64,000 nucleotides of DNA from Pseudomonadota bacterium (GTDB lineage Bacteria; Pseudomonadota; Alphaproteobacteria; Rhizobiales; Devosiaceae), in the NCBI GenBank assembly GCA_023388175.1, contig JAEWGT010000008.1, positions 258,659 to 322,658 on the forward strand. The letters are read 5' to 3'. The notes below the pieces were generated by a model, which was given only the letters and a program-made list of their open reading frames with translations, had not been told where the DNA came from and made no database searches. The position numbers and the translations under genes are program-made. Shown here in pieces: positions 8,007 through 16,589 of this stretch (the stretch's first letter is position 1; every line of letters starts with the position of its first letter).

Positions 8007-8032
8007 GCGACCCATACGGTTGCAAACGCATC

Positions 8033-8059
8033 AAGGCCGCCTCCGGGCGGCCTTTTTTT
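8033..8059 (+). terminator. Intrinsic terminator of tig
   Basis: The stem GGCCGCC (8035-8041) and GGCGGCC (8046-8052) has a TCCG loop, is extended by A-T pairs, and is followed directly by a run of seven T residues. Confidence 0.93.
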
Positions 8060-8075
8060 ATCCAATCACAGCAAC

Positions 8076-9344
8076 ATGACGCTCATGGCCGACGGCGGAT
8101 TAACGCTCGATTATGGGTATTCCCGGTACGGTTCGCAGCACTGGCAGGAAGAGATACGAAGAGCGTTCAGGATGGCGGGCCATATCTATTTTTCACTGCT
8201 GAACCCTGCCATCGCCATCATTTTCGCGGCAATGTTTCTGCTTCTCTGGCAGCGCTGGCAATCCCAGCAGCACCTGGCATGGCTCGCATTGGCCTTCGGC
8301 TTTTCGGCCATAGGTTTCGTCTTCTACGACGTCACGCCGTTTGCCAACGATATGACCAACCGGCTGCTGAGCAATGTCGCTTTCGTCTCTGCCGTCCTGG
8401 CCGCCTGCGTCGCAGGATTGCGCAGGAGCCATATCGCCCTTCCCGTCGGTGCTTTTGCCGCCTTGCTCATCCCTGCCTGTAGCGTCTTTGGCTGGTTCCT
8501 TGTCGTTTCGCCATCAGTGGACGCTCGCATTGTGACTGTCGGCCTGCTGTTCGGCGGACTGACATTGATCACCGCGCTGAAATTGATCCAGGCGGGACCG
8601 GATTCCACAGCAGACCGACTGCTCGTCATCGCGGCATTCATTGGCGCCTTTCTGTCTTTGGCGCGACCCGTTTTGGCAATAGTGGGGGTTCTTGATCCCG
8701 CTGACGGGCCGTCCTTCCGCGAATCCAGCTATTGGCTATCCCTGCAGGCATTCTCGCCAATTCTTATCGGTACCGTCGCCATCCTGTTCCTGGCTGCGAT
8801 GACCATGGACACATTCGACCAGCTTAAAGCCGAAGCGAACCACGATTACCTGACCGGCCTGTTGAACAGGCGCGGCTTTGAAGCTGCGATCAGCGCTGCC
8901 ATAAACCAGTCCGGCAGCAGACAGTCCGCGCTTCTTGTCGCCGATATCGATGATTTCAAGCAGATCAATGACCGTTTTGGTCACAAGGCCGGCGACCACG
9001 TCATTGCCGCCGTGGCTCGGGCACTGTCCAGCCACGGCAAGGCAAAGTTCGCAGCCCGCATGGGTGGGGAAGAATTTGCCCTCTATTATGACCATGGCGA
9101 CCACGCCAAGCTGCAAAGCCATGCAGACGCGATCCGTGCTGCCGTGCGGCAGATGGTGGTGACGGGCCTGCCCGCCACCCACAAGCTGACGCTCAGCATA
9201 GGCCTGCATAGCAATCGCGATGGCGAAACGCTTTCAGAAATGCTGATCGAAGCCGACCGTGCCCTCTACAAGGCCAAGGCCGAAGGCAAGGACCGCTCCG
9301 TCATTTCGCTGTTGTCCTTCCCGCCATTGGCGCAACCAGCCTGA
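8076..9344 (+). CDS. Membrane-bound diguanylate cyclase (GGDEF domain)
   Basis: The N-terminal half has about six hydrophobic segments, for example LLNPAIAIIFAAMFLLLW, consistent with a membrane sensor module of unknown ligand. The C-terminal half is a GGDEF domain: HDYLTGLLNRRGFEAA, VADIDDFKQINDRFGHKAGD and the active-site motif GGEEF. It should make cyclic di-GMP from two GTP. The inhibitory I-site RxxD expected just before the active site is not present; the segment reads GKAKFAARM. Possible starts are the ATG at 8076, 8088 or 8172, and the last gives a product starting right before the first membrane segment. The gene is convergent with the ABC-F gene. Confidence 0.9.
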   Translation: MTLMADGGLTLDYGYSRYGSQHWQEEIRRAFRMAGHIYFSLLNPAIAIIFAAMFLLLWQRWQSQQHLAWLALAFGFSAIGFVFYDVTPFANDMTNRLLSNVAFVSAVLAACVAGLRRSHIALPVGAFAALLIPACSVFGWFLVVSPSVDARIVTVGLLFGGLTLITALKLIQAGPDSTADRLLVIAAFIGAFLSLARPVLAIVGVLDPADGPSFRESSYWLSLQAFSPILIGTVAILFLAAMTMDTFDQLKAEANHDYLTGLLNRRGFEAAISAAINQSGSRQSALLVADIDDFKQINDRFGHKAGDHVIAAVARALSSHGKAKFAARMGGEEFALYYDHGDHAKLQSHADAIRAAVRQMVVTGLPATHKLTLSIGLHSNRDGETLSEMLIEADRALYKAKAEGKDRSVISLLSFPPLAQPA

Positions 9345-9350
9345 CGCTCC

Positions 9351-10862
9351 CTACCCCGCCATTTCGGACAGAAACGATTCCGGCCCGTCGACTTCGCGCA
9401 GCTTCCTTCCCTGGATCTGCAGGAACCTCGTACCGATGGCGCGAAGAAATGCCCGATCATGACTCACCAGAATGCTTGTCGCGCCCTGCTCCCTGATGTC
9501 GGCCTCCAACTGTTCCTGACCGGGGATGTCGAGATGATTGGTCGGCTCGTCCAGCAGATAGAAGTTTGGCCGGGCGAGGCGCAGCGCGAGAAGCGCCAAC
9601 CGGGCACGCTGGCCCAGGGACAATGTCCGGATTGGCTTGCCCTGCCGGTCGGGAGCAAAACCGGCGCCGGCAAGCAGTGCAATCGTGCGCCGGTCGCCTT
9701 CATCGAAGCGATGCAACAGGTAATCGAGCGGTGACGGATCGAGCGGCAGCCAGCCCAGGGCCTGATCGAGATAACCGGGCACCAGTTGCGGGCTGATACG
9801 TAGTCCCGCCGGTACCTGACCGGCCAGGGCCTCGGTGACGAGGCGCATGAACTGCGATTTGCCGGTGCCGTTGCGGCCCAGCAGCACCAGCCTGTCACCC
9901 TGAAACACATGAAGCTTGTCGATGGTGAAAAGCGTCCGGTCGTCGGGCGTAGTGACAGTAACGTTCTCGAAGGCCAGCATAACCCGCGCCTCTGCGCCGC
10001 TATTGCCGAGTTTGACGAGGCCCGTGCGGTCCCGATGGGCGTCCTGCACCTGCGCCTCGATCTTTTCGGCACGGTCGCGGAGTTGCTTTGACTTGACCGT
10101 AAGCAGATCGGAGCCGGAATTGATGCCTATATTGGTGAGTTTGGCCGCCTGCTTGCGCAATTGTGCTGCCTGCTTCAGGTCACGTTCGCGCTGGAGTTCG
10201 ATAGCAGCGTCGATCTGCTCAAGTTCCGCACGCGCCGCCGAATAAGGTAAGGGCAGATAGACCTGCTCGGCGGGACGCAGGAACAGCGTGCGGTTGGTGG
10301 TAGCGTCGAGAAAGGCGCGGTCGTGGCTGGCGATGACGACCGGCATGTTTTTCGCGGCATAGCCGAGCCACTCTTCCAGCAGGATGATGCGCCCCAGATC
10401 GAGATGATTGGTGGGCTCGTCCATCAGCAGGGCATCGGGCTGGGTGACCCAGGCCCGCGCCAGAAGCGCCATGCGCTGCCATCCGCCGCTCAGATGCGAC
10501 AGTGGCCGCTCGCGCAGGTCGCCGGGGATGGCAAACTCTTCCATGACCATATCGACCCGCCAGCTTTCACTGTCGAGCGTTGCGGCATCGAGGGCGCTGC
10601 CAATGAACTGCGCCGGCGTTTGCCCAAGATCGGCAAGCTCTACATCCTGCGGCACGTAGCCAATGGTAAGGCCGCGCGAACGCGTGACGTCGCCTTCGCT
10701 GAGCTCGCTGATCCCGGCCATGGCACGCAGCAGTGTGGATTTGCCACGGCCATTGGGCGCCACCAGGCCGACACGGTCGCCATCGCCAATGACGAGATTG
10801 AGATTGGAAAAGAGGAGTTCGCCAGCGCGGTGGCCGGCATTGCGGAGGCTGATCATGCCCAT
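9351..10862 (-). CDS. ABC-F family ATPase (tandem ABC domains, no membrane segment)
   Basis: The 503-residue protein has two ABC ATPase domains and no transmembrane region. The first has APNGRGKST, the signature LSGGWQRMALL and LLMDEPTNHLDL. The second has GRNGTGKSQ, LSLGQRARLAL and YLLDEPTNHLDI. A charged linker with basic and helical character (about residues 210-280) matches the P-site tRNA interaction motif region of ABC-F proteins, which act on ribosomes in translation or antibiotic protection. The second signature, LSLGQ, departs from LSGGQ. Upstream on the same strand lies a 21-codon ORF with a strong ribosome site, an arrangement seen for some regulated ABC-F resistance genes. The specific role is unknown. 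Confidence 0.9.
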   Translation of the reverse strand: MGMISLRNAGHRAGELLFSNLNLVIGDGDRVGLVAPNGRGKSTLLRAMAGISELSEGDVTRSRGLTIGYVPQDVELADLGQTPAQFIGSALDAATLDSESWRVDMVMEEFAIPGDLRERPLSHLSGGWQRMALLARAWVTQPDALLMDEPTNHLDLGRIILLEEWLGYAAKNMPVVIASHDRAFLDATTNRTLFLRPAEQVYLPLPYSAARAELEQIDAAIELQRERDLKQAAQLRKQAAKLTNIGINSGSDLLTVKSKQLRDRAEKIEAQVQDAHRDRTGLVKLGNSGAEARVMLAFENVTVTTPDDRTLFTIDKLHVFQGDRLVLLGRNGTGKSQFMRLVTEALAGQVPAGLRISPQLVPGYLDQALGWLPLDPSPLDYLLHRFDEGDRRTIALLAGAGFAPDRQGKPIRTLSLGQRARLALLALRLARPNFYLLDEPTNHLDIPGQEQLEADIREQGATSILVSHDRAFLRAIGTRFLQIQGRKLREVDGPESFLSEMAG

Positions 10863-10881
10863 GATTTCAACTCACTGGATC

Positions 10882-10940
10882 GGCGCGATTTCATCAAGCG
10901 CCATTTGCCGTTCAATCGGCGCCCGAGAGATTCGCGCGCC
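10882..10940 (-). promoter_or_regulatory. Alternating GGCGC/GCGCC repeats in the ABC-F leader
   Basis: Between the small upstream ORF and the ABC-F start codon there are four complementary blocks: GGCGC at 10882-10886, GCGCC at 10898-10902, GGCGCC at 10918-10923 and GCGCC at 10936-10940. The middle blocks can pair with either neighbour, so two mutually exclusive folds are possible. No long T tract is present, so control of ribosome access is more plausible than termination. Function is inference. Confidence 0.35.
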
Positions 10941-10995
10941 ATGACGGGCAAACCAGAGGTTTGGAGACTTGCGGGGAAGTATCCGGACCGGCTGG

Positions 10996-11061
10996 TCAGC
11001 CCTGCAGAGCAATCCGCAGGGCATAGACGGGTCCGCGCGTGCGATGCGTCTGAAATGTCAT
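10996..11061 (-). CDS. Small upstream ORF (21 residues), possible leader peptide of the ABC-F gene
   Basis: The ORF begins MTFQTHRTRG and ends with ALRIALQG before a TGA. It is preceded by GGGGAGGG with four bases to the ATG, a stronger ribosome site than that of the ABC-F gene itself. It lies 133 bases upstream of that gene on the same strand. An inverted repeat, CCCTGC/GCAGGG at 11000-11021, covers its last codons. Small leader ORFs ahead of some ABC-F resistance genes sense ribosome-targeting drugs by stalling. Here that role is inferred only from position, ribosome site and neighbouring complementary repeats. Confidence 0.45.
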   Translation of the reverse strand: MTFQTHRTRGPVYALRIALQG

Positions 11062-11133
11062 GCAGCCCTCCCCGTCGCAGGTGTTGAACAATAGGTAACA
11101 GCTACCCATGTTGGACGGGCAAGGCAAGAGCCA

Positions 11134-11301
11134 TCAAACGAGATAGAAAAGCAGGCTTGTGCCCAGCAGTGCGCCAAGGCGCGACACGCGGAAATTGGCC
11201 AGCCGGTACGCAATACTCAATCCGGCTACCGGCCAATGTCCAGGCGTGTTCGATCCGAACCTAACCCCTTGATACGCAGTACTGGGCAATTCGGGTCGCA
11301 T
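11134..11301 (-). CDS. Possible small hydrophobic protein (55 residues)
   Basis: The ORF starts MRPELPSTAYQGV, is preceded by GGAG with a 7-base spacing, and ends with a hydrophobic stretch, LGALLGTSLLFYLV. A C-terminal membrane segment is therefore possible. I do not recognise a family. It lies upstream of, and on the same strand as, the small ORF ahead of the ABC-F gene. The coding nature is uncertain. Confidence 0.25.
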   Translation of the reverse strand: MRPELPSTAYQGVRFGSNTPGHWPVAGLSIAYRLANFRVSRLGALLGTSLLFYLV

Positions 11302-11570
11302 ACGGCAACTCCAGACAAACCGTATGTCCTTGTTCTAGCAGCGGGCACTTAAGAAAATGCTCCCAAAGAGCAAACGGGCGGTAAACCGGGTGACTTATCT
11401 TGGGACGCAACTGTATCGCGCCGAGCCGGAACGGTTCCTTACCCGTTCCCCTTGACGGCCTTCGTGCCGCCATGGCTGTGGGAATTGCGCGCACAGCCAG
11501 ACCCAGGAAAATCGCTGGGATATGCTAGGAAACGACCCGGCCTGATTCGGGCAGAACATATGGAACGTGC
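11302..11570. other. Gene-free region upstream of parE with two inverted repeats
   Basis: No convincing gene is seen. Two inverted repeats are present. GGAACGG/CCGTTCC occupies 11428-11449. TGGCTGTG/CACAGCCA occupies 11473-11499 with an 11-base loop. Neither has a T tract, so they are not clear terminators. They probably lie in or near the parE promoter and 5' leader. Confidence 0.4.
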
Positions 11571-13583
11571 ATGTCTGATCTCTTCGGTAGCGCCGCGCCC
11601 AAGCCAGAAACACCAAAGCGGGAAGAGGCTGCAAAGCCCGCGCCGCGCAGCACCGCTGCGCCGGAAGCCTATGGCGCGGCCGATATCGAAATTCTGGAAG
11701 GGCTTGAACCAGTCCGGCGCCGGCCCGGCATGTATATCGGCGGCACCGACATCAACGCCTATCATCATCTCTTCGCCGAGGTGATCGACAATTCCATGGA
11801 CGAGGCCATTGCTGGCCACGCAACGCGGATTGAAGTGCATCTGGGCGCCGATGGATACATAACGGTTACCGATAACGGTCGTGGCATCCCGGTCGAAAAG
11901 CATCCTAAGTTCCCCACCCGCTCGACGCTGGAAATCGTGCATACGGTGCTGCACGCAGGCGGCAAGTTCGATTCCAATGCCTATGAAACATCGGGCGGTC
12001 TGCATGGCGTCGGCGTGTCAGTGGTGAATGCGCTCAGCGATGACATGATTGTGGAAGTCGCGCGCGACCAGCAGTTGCATCGCATCGTCTTCTCGCGCGG
12101 CCATGTGATTCAGGACGTCGAAAATATCGGCCGCGTGCAGAATCGCAGGGGTACATCCACCCGCTTCCATCCCGATCCGGAAATTTTCGGAGCGACGGCG
12201 CATTTCTCGCCGGGCCGCATTTTCCGCATGACCCGCGCCAAGGCCTATCTGTTCGGCGGTGTCGAATTACGATGGAGCTGCGACGAAAGCCTTGCCAGTG
12301 ACGATGTGCCGGCCAAGGCCGTGTTCCACTATCCTGATGGCCTCAAGGATTTCATGGCTGCCCGGATCGAGGGCGAGACGCGTATTACCGACGACATCTT
12401 CGCCGGCAAGAGCGGACGGCCCGGCAGTCATGGTTCGGTAGAATGGGCAATCGCTTGGACGCTGGGCGATGGTGGCGTCCAGTCCTATTGTAATACAGTC
12501 CCTACCCCCGATGGCGGCACCCATGAATCGGGCATGCGGCTTGCTCTGCTGCGCGGTCTCAAGGGCTATGCGGAACTGACCAAGCACAAGGGCGCGGCCA
12601 ATCTTACCGCCGAGGATATCCTGACGTCCTGCTCGGTGATGTTGTCGGTCTTCGTGCGTGAGCCCGAATTTGTCGGCCAGACCAAGGACAAGCTGGCCTC
12701 GGGCGAAGCCACCCGCATCGTGGACAATGCCCTGCGCGACGCCTTCGACCATTGGCTGGCTGCCTCGCCCAATCAGGCGGGAAAATTGCTGGACTGGGCG
12801 GTAGAACGTGCCGAGGAGCGCTTGCGCCGCCGCAAGGAAAAGGAAATCGACCGCGCCAGCGCCACGCGAAAACTGCGCCTGCCCGGCAAGCTGGCCGACT
12901 GTACGCAGAATGCGGCCCAGGGCGCCGAGCTTTTCATCGTCGAAGGCGACTCGGCCGGTGGCTCTGCCAAGCAGGCGCGCAGCCGCGCCAATCAGGCCGT
13001 GCTGCCGCTCCGCGGGAAAATTCTCAATGTTGCCGGCGCCAGCCGCGACAAGCTGGCCGCAAACCAGCTCATTGCCGACATGATCCAGGCGCTCGGATGT
13101 GGAACGCGCGATCGCTATTCGGAAGACGATCTGCGTTACGACAAGATCATCATCATGACCGACGCCGACGTGGACGGAGCCCATATCGCCTCGTTGCTCA
13201 TTACCTTCTTCTTCCAGGAAATGCCGCGCCTGATCGAGAATGGGCATCTGTACCTCGCCCTGCCCCCGCTCTATCGCATCAGCCAGGGCGGCAAGACGCT
13301 GTATGCGCGTGACGAGGCGCACAAGAACGAGTTGATGCAGACCGAGTTTACAGGCAAGTCCAAGGTGGACATTACCCGCTTCAAAGGCCTCGGCGAGATG
13401 CCATATGCGCATTTGCGGGAAACAACCATGTCGCCAAAAAGCCGGACGCTGTTGCAGGTGAAGGTGCTGGATGACCGCGATGCGACCAAAACCGCGGTGG
13501 ATCGCCTCATGGGAACACGGCCTGAAGCACGGTTCGAATTCATTCAGGAGAATGCTGCCTTCGTGACCGATCTGGACATTTAG
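11571..13583 (+). CDS. parE: DNA topoisomerase IV subunit B
   Basis: ParE supplies ATPase activity for decatenation of daughter chromosomes together with ParC. The 670-residue protein opens with an Ala/Pro/Glu/Lys-rich tail of about 35 residues. The GHKL ATPase follows: LEGLEPVRRRPGMYIGGTD, EVIDNSMDEA and DNGRGIPV. Next are GGLHGVGVSVVNALS and the Toprim region, with EGDSAGGSAKQARSR and DADVDGAHIASLL. The protein is shorter than alphaproteobacterial GyrB (about 800), and there is no GyrB-type insert, so ParE is preferred. The ATG at 11571 has only a weak ribosome site (GGA). A gene-free stretch with a promoter follows. Confidence 0.95.
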   Translation: MSDLFGSAAPKPETPKREEAAKPAPRSTAAPEAYGAADIEILEGLEPVRRRPGMYIGGTDINAYHHLFAEVIDNSMDEAIAGHATRIEVHLGADGYITVTDNGRGIPVEKHPKFPTRSTLEIVHTVLHAGGKFDSNAYETSGGLHGVGVSVVNALSDDMIVEVARDQQLHRIVFSRGHVIQDVENIGRVQNRRGTSTRFHPDPEIFGATAHFSPGRIFRMTRAKAYLFGGVELRWSCDESLASDDVPAKAVFHYPDGLKDFMAARIEGETRITDDIFAGKSGRPGSHGSVEWAIAWTLGDGGVQSYCNTVPTPDGGTHESGMRLALLRGLKGYAELTKHKGAANLTAEDILTSCSVMLSVFVREPEFVGQTKDKLASGEATRIVDNALRDAFDHWLAASPNQAGKLLDWAVERAEERLRRRKEKEIDRASATRKLRLPGKLADCTQNAAQGAELFIVEGDSAGGSAKQARSRANQAVLPLRGKILNVAGASRDKLAANQLIADMIQALGCGTRDRYSEDDLRYDKIIIMTDADVDGAHIASLLITFFFQEMPRLIENGHLYLALPPLYRISQGGKTLYARDEAHKNELMQTEFTGKSKVDITRFKGLGEMPYAHLRETTMSPKSRTLLQVKVLDDRDATKTAVDRLMGTRPEARFEFIQENAAFVTDLDI

Positions 13584-13661
13584 TGAATAGCCAGAGGCGC
13601 AATAAAGCTGTCATCCTGAATTGGGTGAGTTGCACCGCTAACCTAAAAACGGCCATTATTA

Positions 13662-13689
13662 TTGACAGGCGGGGGCTTTGCGATATGGT
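13662..13689 (+). promoter_or_regulatory. Promoter and long 5' leader of the DEAD-box helicase gene
   Basis: TTGACA at 13662-13667 and TATGGT at 13684-13689 are separated by 16 bases, a strong housekeeping promoter. Transcription from about 13697 would give a leader of roughly 235 bases before the helicase, with no other gene in it. The 350 bases after parE contain nothing else that I recognise. Long leaders are common for cold-shock-regulated RNA helicases, but that is not shown here. Confidence 0.55.
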
Positions 13690-13932
13690 CCGCGCCGCCG
13701 GTATAGTACCAAGTGCGCGCAGGCATATTTGCCGCCGCAGCGCCTGAGTAACCGGCGGGGCGTTTGGCGGACCGACAGAAGGCCGCCGAAACCCGAGCCG
13801 AGGGTGCTGAGGAATTCGTTGATTGGTTGGCACCCACAAGAGGCACGGTCCGAGGGGATTGCGCCTTTTGACCTCCAATGACCGGTCGCGCGACCCAGGC
13901 AATCCAGCCCGCCGCGACGCCGGACAGCATCC

Positions 13933-15375
13933 TTGAGTGGAACGACCGACTTGACCGACACCTTTTCCGGACTGGGCCTTTCGAGCAAAGTCACCGAAGC
14001 CGTTAGCGCGGCTGGCTATGAAAAGCCAACTGAAATCCAGGCGCAGGCCATACCGCACCTTCTCCAAAAGAAGGACCTGATCGGCATTGCCCAGACGGGC
14101 ACTGGCAAGACCGCATCCTTCGTGCTGCCCATGCTGACGCTGCTGGAAAACGGCCGTGCCCGCGCCCGCATGCCGCGCACGCTCATTCTCGAACCGACCC
14201 GCGAACTGGCGGCGCAGGTTTCCGAGAATTTCGAGAAGTATGGCAAGAACCACCGGCTGACCATGGCCCTGATCATCGGCGGCGTATCGTTCGAGGACCA
14301 GAACAAGAAGCTCGATCGTGGCGTCGATGTGTTGATCGCCACGCCAGGCCGCCTGCTGGACCAGATCGAGCGCGGCAAGATCATGCTCAATGGCGTGGAA
14401 ATCCTCGTGATCGACGAGGCCGACCGCATGCTGGACATGGGCTTCATCGATGACATCGAAAAGATCGTGAATCGCCTGCCGCCCCGCCGCCAGACCATGC
14501 TGTTCTCGGCGACGATGGACGCACAGATCGAGAAGCTGACCAAGAAGTTCCTTCAGAACCCGGTTCATGTTCAGGTGGCTCGTGCTGCCTCCACTGCCGA
14601 CACGATCGATCAGAAGCTGGTCAAGGTTTCTTCCAAGCCTGACGAGAAGCGCGCCGCGCTGCGCGCTCGCATCGACGCATCTGAAGGCCTGACCAACGCG
14701 ATCATCTTCAGCAATCGCAAGCGCGACGTGGCGACGCTCGCCCGGTCCCTGCAGCGTCACGGCTATTCGGCCGGCGCGCTGCATGGCGATATGGACCAGA
14801 AGAGCCGCATGGAAACGCTGGATGCGTTCAAGTCCGACAAGCTCACCCTGCTTGTGGCCAGCGACGTCGCCGCACGTGGCCTCGATATTCCGGCAGTGAG
14901 CCATGTGTTCAACTTCGACGTGCCGGTGCATGCCGAAGACTATGTGCACCGCATTGGCCGCACCGGGCGCGCGGGCCGCAAGGGCGTTGCCTATACTTTG
15001 GTGTCTTCTGCCGACACCAAGCATCTCGATGCGATCCTGAAATTGATCCAGAAGCCAATCGATTGGCTGGAGGACGCAGGCGACAAGCGTCGGCCGGCAG
15101 AGGATGCCGAAGCCCCCACGGGCCAGGTCAAGAGACCATCGCGCCGTCGTACTGCTGCAAAGACGAGTTCAGAGCCTGTTGAGGCCAGTGCGGCTCCAGC
15201 GCCAGCACGGGAAAAACCTGTTCGGGACAAACCGGAAGCCGAGCGGCCAAAGTCCGAATCGCGCCGCCGTCCGAAAAAGGTCGAGGAAACGATTGAGGAC
15301 AGCGCCGAAGATGGTCCCTTCGGTTCTGCAGGGCCAGTTCCGGCATTTCTGCTGCGGCCAACGCGTATATCTTGA
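13933..15375 (+). CDS. DEAD-box ATP-dependent RNA helicase (RhlE-like)
   Basis: The protein unwinds RNA and probably acts in ribosome assembly or RNA decay. Motifs in order are the Q motif (GYEKPTEIQAQAI), Walker A AQTGTGKT, PTRELA, VIDEADRMLDMGF, SAT, VASDVAARGLDIP and HRIGRTGRAG. After about residue 375 comes a 100-residue tail rich in Lys, Arg, Pro and Glu, typical of RhlE-type helicases and likely to bind RNA. There is no in-frame ATG near the start. TTG codons at 13933 and 13951 are the options, and the second starts right at the conserved LTDTFSGLGL. Both have poor ribosome sites. Confidence 0.93.
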   Translation: MSGTTDLTDTFSGLGLSSKVTEAVSAAGYEKPTEIQAQAIPHLLQKKDLIGIAQTGTGKTASFVLPMLTLLENGRARARMPRTLILEPTRELAAQVSENFEKYGKNHRLTMALIIGGVSFEDQNKKLDRGVDVLIATPGRLLDQIERGKIMLNGVEILVIDEADRMLDMGFIDDIEKIVNRLPPRRQTMLFSATMDAQIEKLTKKFLQNPVHVQVARAASTADTIDQKLVKVSSKPDEKRAALRARIDASEGLTNAIIFSNRKRDVATLARSLQRHGYSAGALHGDMDQKSRMETLDAFKSDKLTLLVASDVAARGLDIPAVSHVFNFDVPVHAEDYVHRIGRTGRAGRKGVAYTLVSSADTKHLDAILKLIQKPIDWLEDAGDKRRPAEDAEAPTGQVKRPSRRRTAAKTSSEPVEASAAPAPAREKPVRDKPEAERPKSESRRRPKKVEETIEDSAEDGPFGSAGPVPAFLLRPTRIS

Positions 15376-15520
15376 AGACATGCAGAGATGCAGTTGGCGT
15401 CGAACTATCAAATCCCAGTTATTTGTGATTATGTTAGGTGATACGACAACGGCAGGACAAGCATCGGATCAATGATTCGATGTTCGCCGGGGGGCAGCGC
15501 AACGAGGCGCGGGGTGATCA

Positions 15521-16588
15521 GTGTCGGACCAGGAATTCATGCGGGCGCTTGGCTATGCCAATGCAGCGTTTGATCTGCTCAAGCGCAGCGCTATTCCGCC
15601 TTATCCGCAATTTTATGAGCTGCTTTATACTTATGCCACGGGCGTAAATCCGTCGCTCAACAATCGGATCAATGCCGTTTTCCGCAGTGGTCATTCCCCG
15701 TCCACTGATCTGGCAGAGGCGCTGTATAACGAATTCCTGCGCAATGACATGAACGACCGCATGTCCAGCGTGTCCGAGCGCATGCACGCGCGGATCGAAT
15801 CCGTCCATGACGCCATCGACGCTGCGATGACGACGGCCAATGCCTATTCCGGCTCGCTTCAATCGGCCACTGGCGACTTGGAGCGCGATCTCAGCAACGA
15901 CGCCATGAAGCAATTGGCTACCAAGCTTCTGGCGGAAACGAGGCGGATGCAAGACACGAACCGCGAGCTGGAGCGGAAGCTCGAAGCGTCGCGCGACGAC
16001 ATCTCTGCCCTGCAACGCGACCTGGACGATGTGCGGCGCGAATCCATGCTGGATCCGCTGACCAAGATCGCCAATCGCAAAAGTTTCGACGAGGGTCTGG
16101 CCCACGCTATTGCCGAGTCGCTGAAAACCAATGCACCGCTTTGCCTGCTGCTGGTGGACATCGACCATTTCAAGAATTTCAACGACACGTTCGGCCACCA
16201 GACTGGTGACCAGGTGTTGCGGCTTGTGGCGATGACGCTCAAATCCAACATCAAGGGCAAGGATCTGGCGGCGCGCTATGGCGGCGAGGAATTTGCTGCA
16301 ATCCTGCCATCGACTGATCTTCAGGGCGCGGTCATCGCTGCGGAGAATATCCGCAAGGCTATTCAGACCAAGGAACTGCTCAAGCGCTCGACCAATGAAA
16401 AACTTGGCCGTATCACCGCATCCTTCGGCGTCGCCTCTTTCCATCCGTCGGATAATGCCATGGCGCTGATCGAGCGGGCTGACCAATGCCTTTATGCCGC
16501 CAAGCGCGCTGGCCGCAACCGGGTGGTGAGCGAAACCGAGCTGGTCGAGATCGCTGAAGTGTCCGACAAGGATGTTTCCGCCGCCTAG
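15521..16588 (+). CDS. Soluble diguanylate cyclase (GGDEF domain) with N-terminal helical region
   Basis: The 355-residue protein has no membrane segment. The N-terminal 170 residues are helical, with a heptad-rich stretch around AMKQLATKLLAETRRMQDTNRELERKLE that suggests a coiled coil for dimerisation. The GGDEF domain follows: ESMLDPLTKIANRKSFDEGL, LLVDIDHFKNFNDTFGHQTGD and GGEEF. The I-site position reads KGKD, keeping the Asp but replacing the usual Arg with Lys, so product inhibition is doubtful. The start is a GTG, and an ATG at 15539 is an alternative. The gene is convergent with aroA, with one base between the stop codons and no terminator. Confidence 0.9.
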   Translation: MSDQEFMRALGYANAAFDLLKRSAIPPYPQFYELLYTYATGVNPSLNNRINAVFRSGHSPSTDLAEALYNEFLRNDMNDRMSSVSERMHARIESVHDAIDAAMTTANAYSGSLQSATGDLERDLSNDAMKQLATKLLAETRRMQDTNRELERKLEASRDDISALQRDLDDVRRESMLDPLTKIANRKSFDEGLAHAIAESLKTNAPLCLLLVDIDHFKNFNDTFGHQTGDQVLRLVAMTLKSNIKGKDLAARYGGEEFAAILPSTDLQGAVIAAENIRKAIQTKELLKRSTNEKLGRITASFGVASFHPSDNAMALIERADQCLYAAKRAGRNRVVSETELVEIAEVSDKDVSAA

Positions 16589-16589
16589 G

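Noticed and set aside
6456..8015. 519-codon minus-strand open frame opposite tig
   Set aside because: It runs across the tRNA-Leu gene and the whole of trigger factor and has low-complexity translation, so it is a shadow.
12267..13412. 381-codon minus-strand open frame opposite parE
   Set aside because: The parE motifs on the plus strand are complete, and the opposite frame has no recognisable domain.
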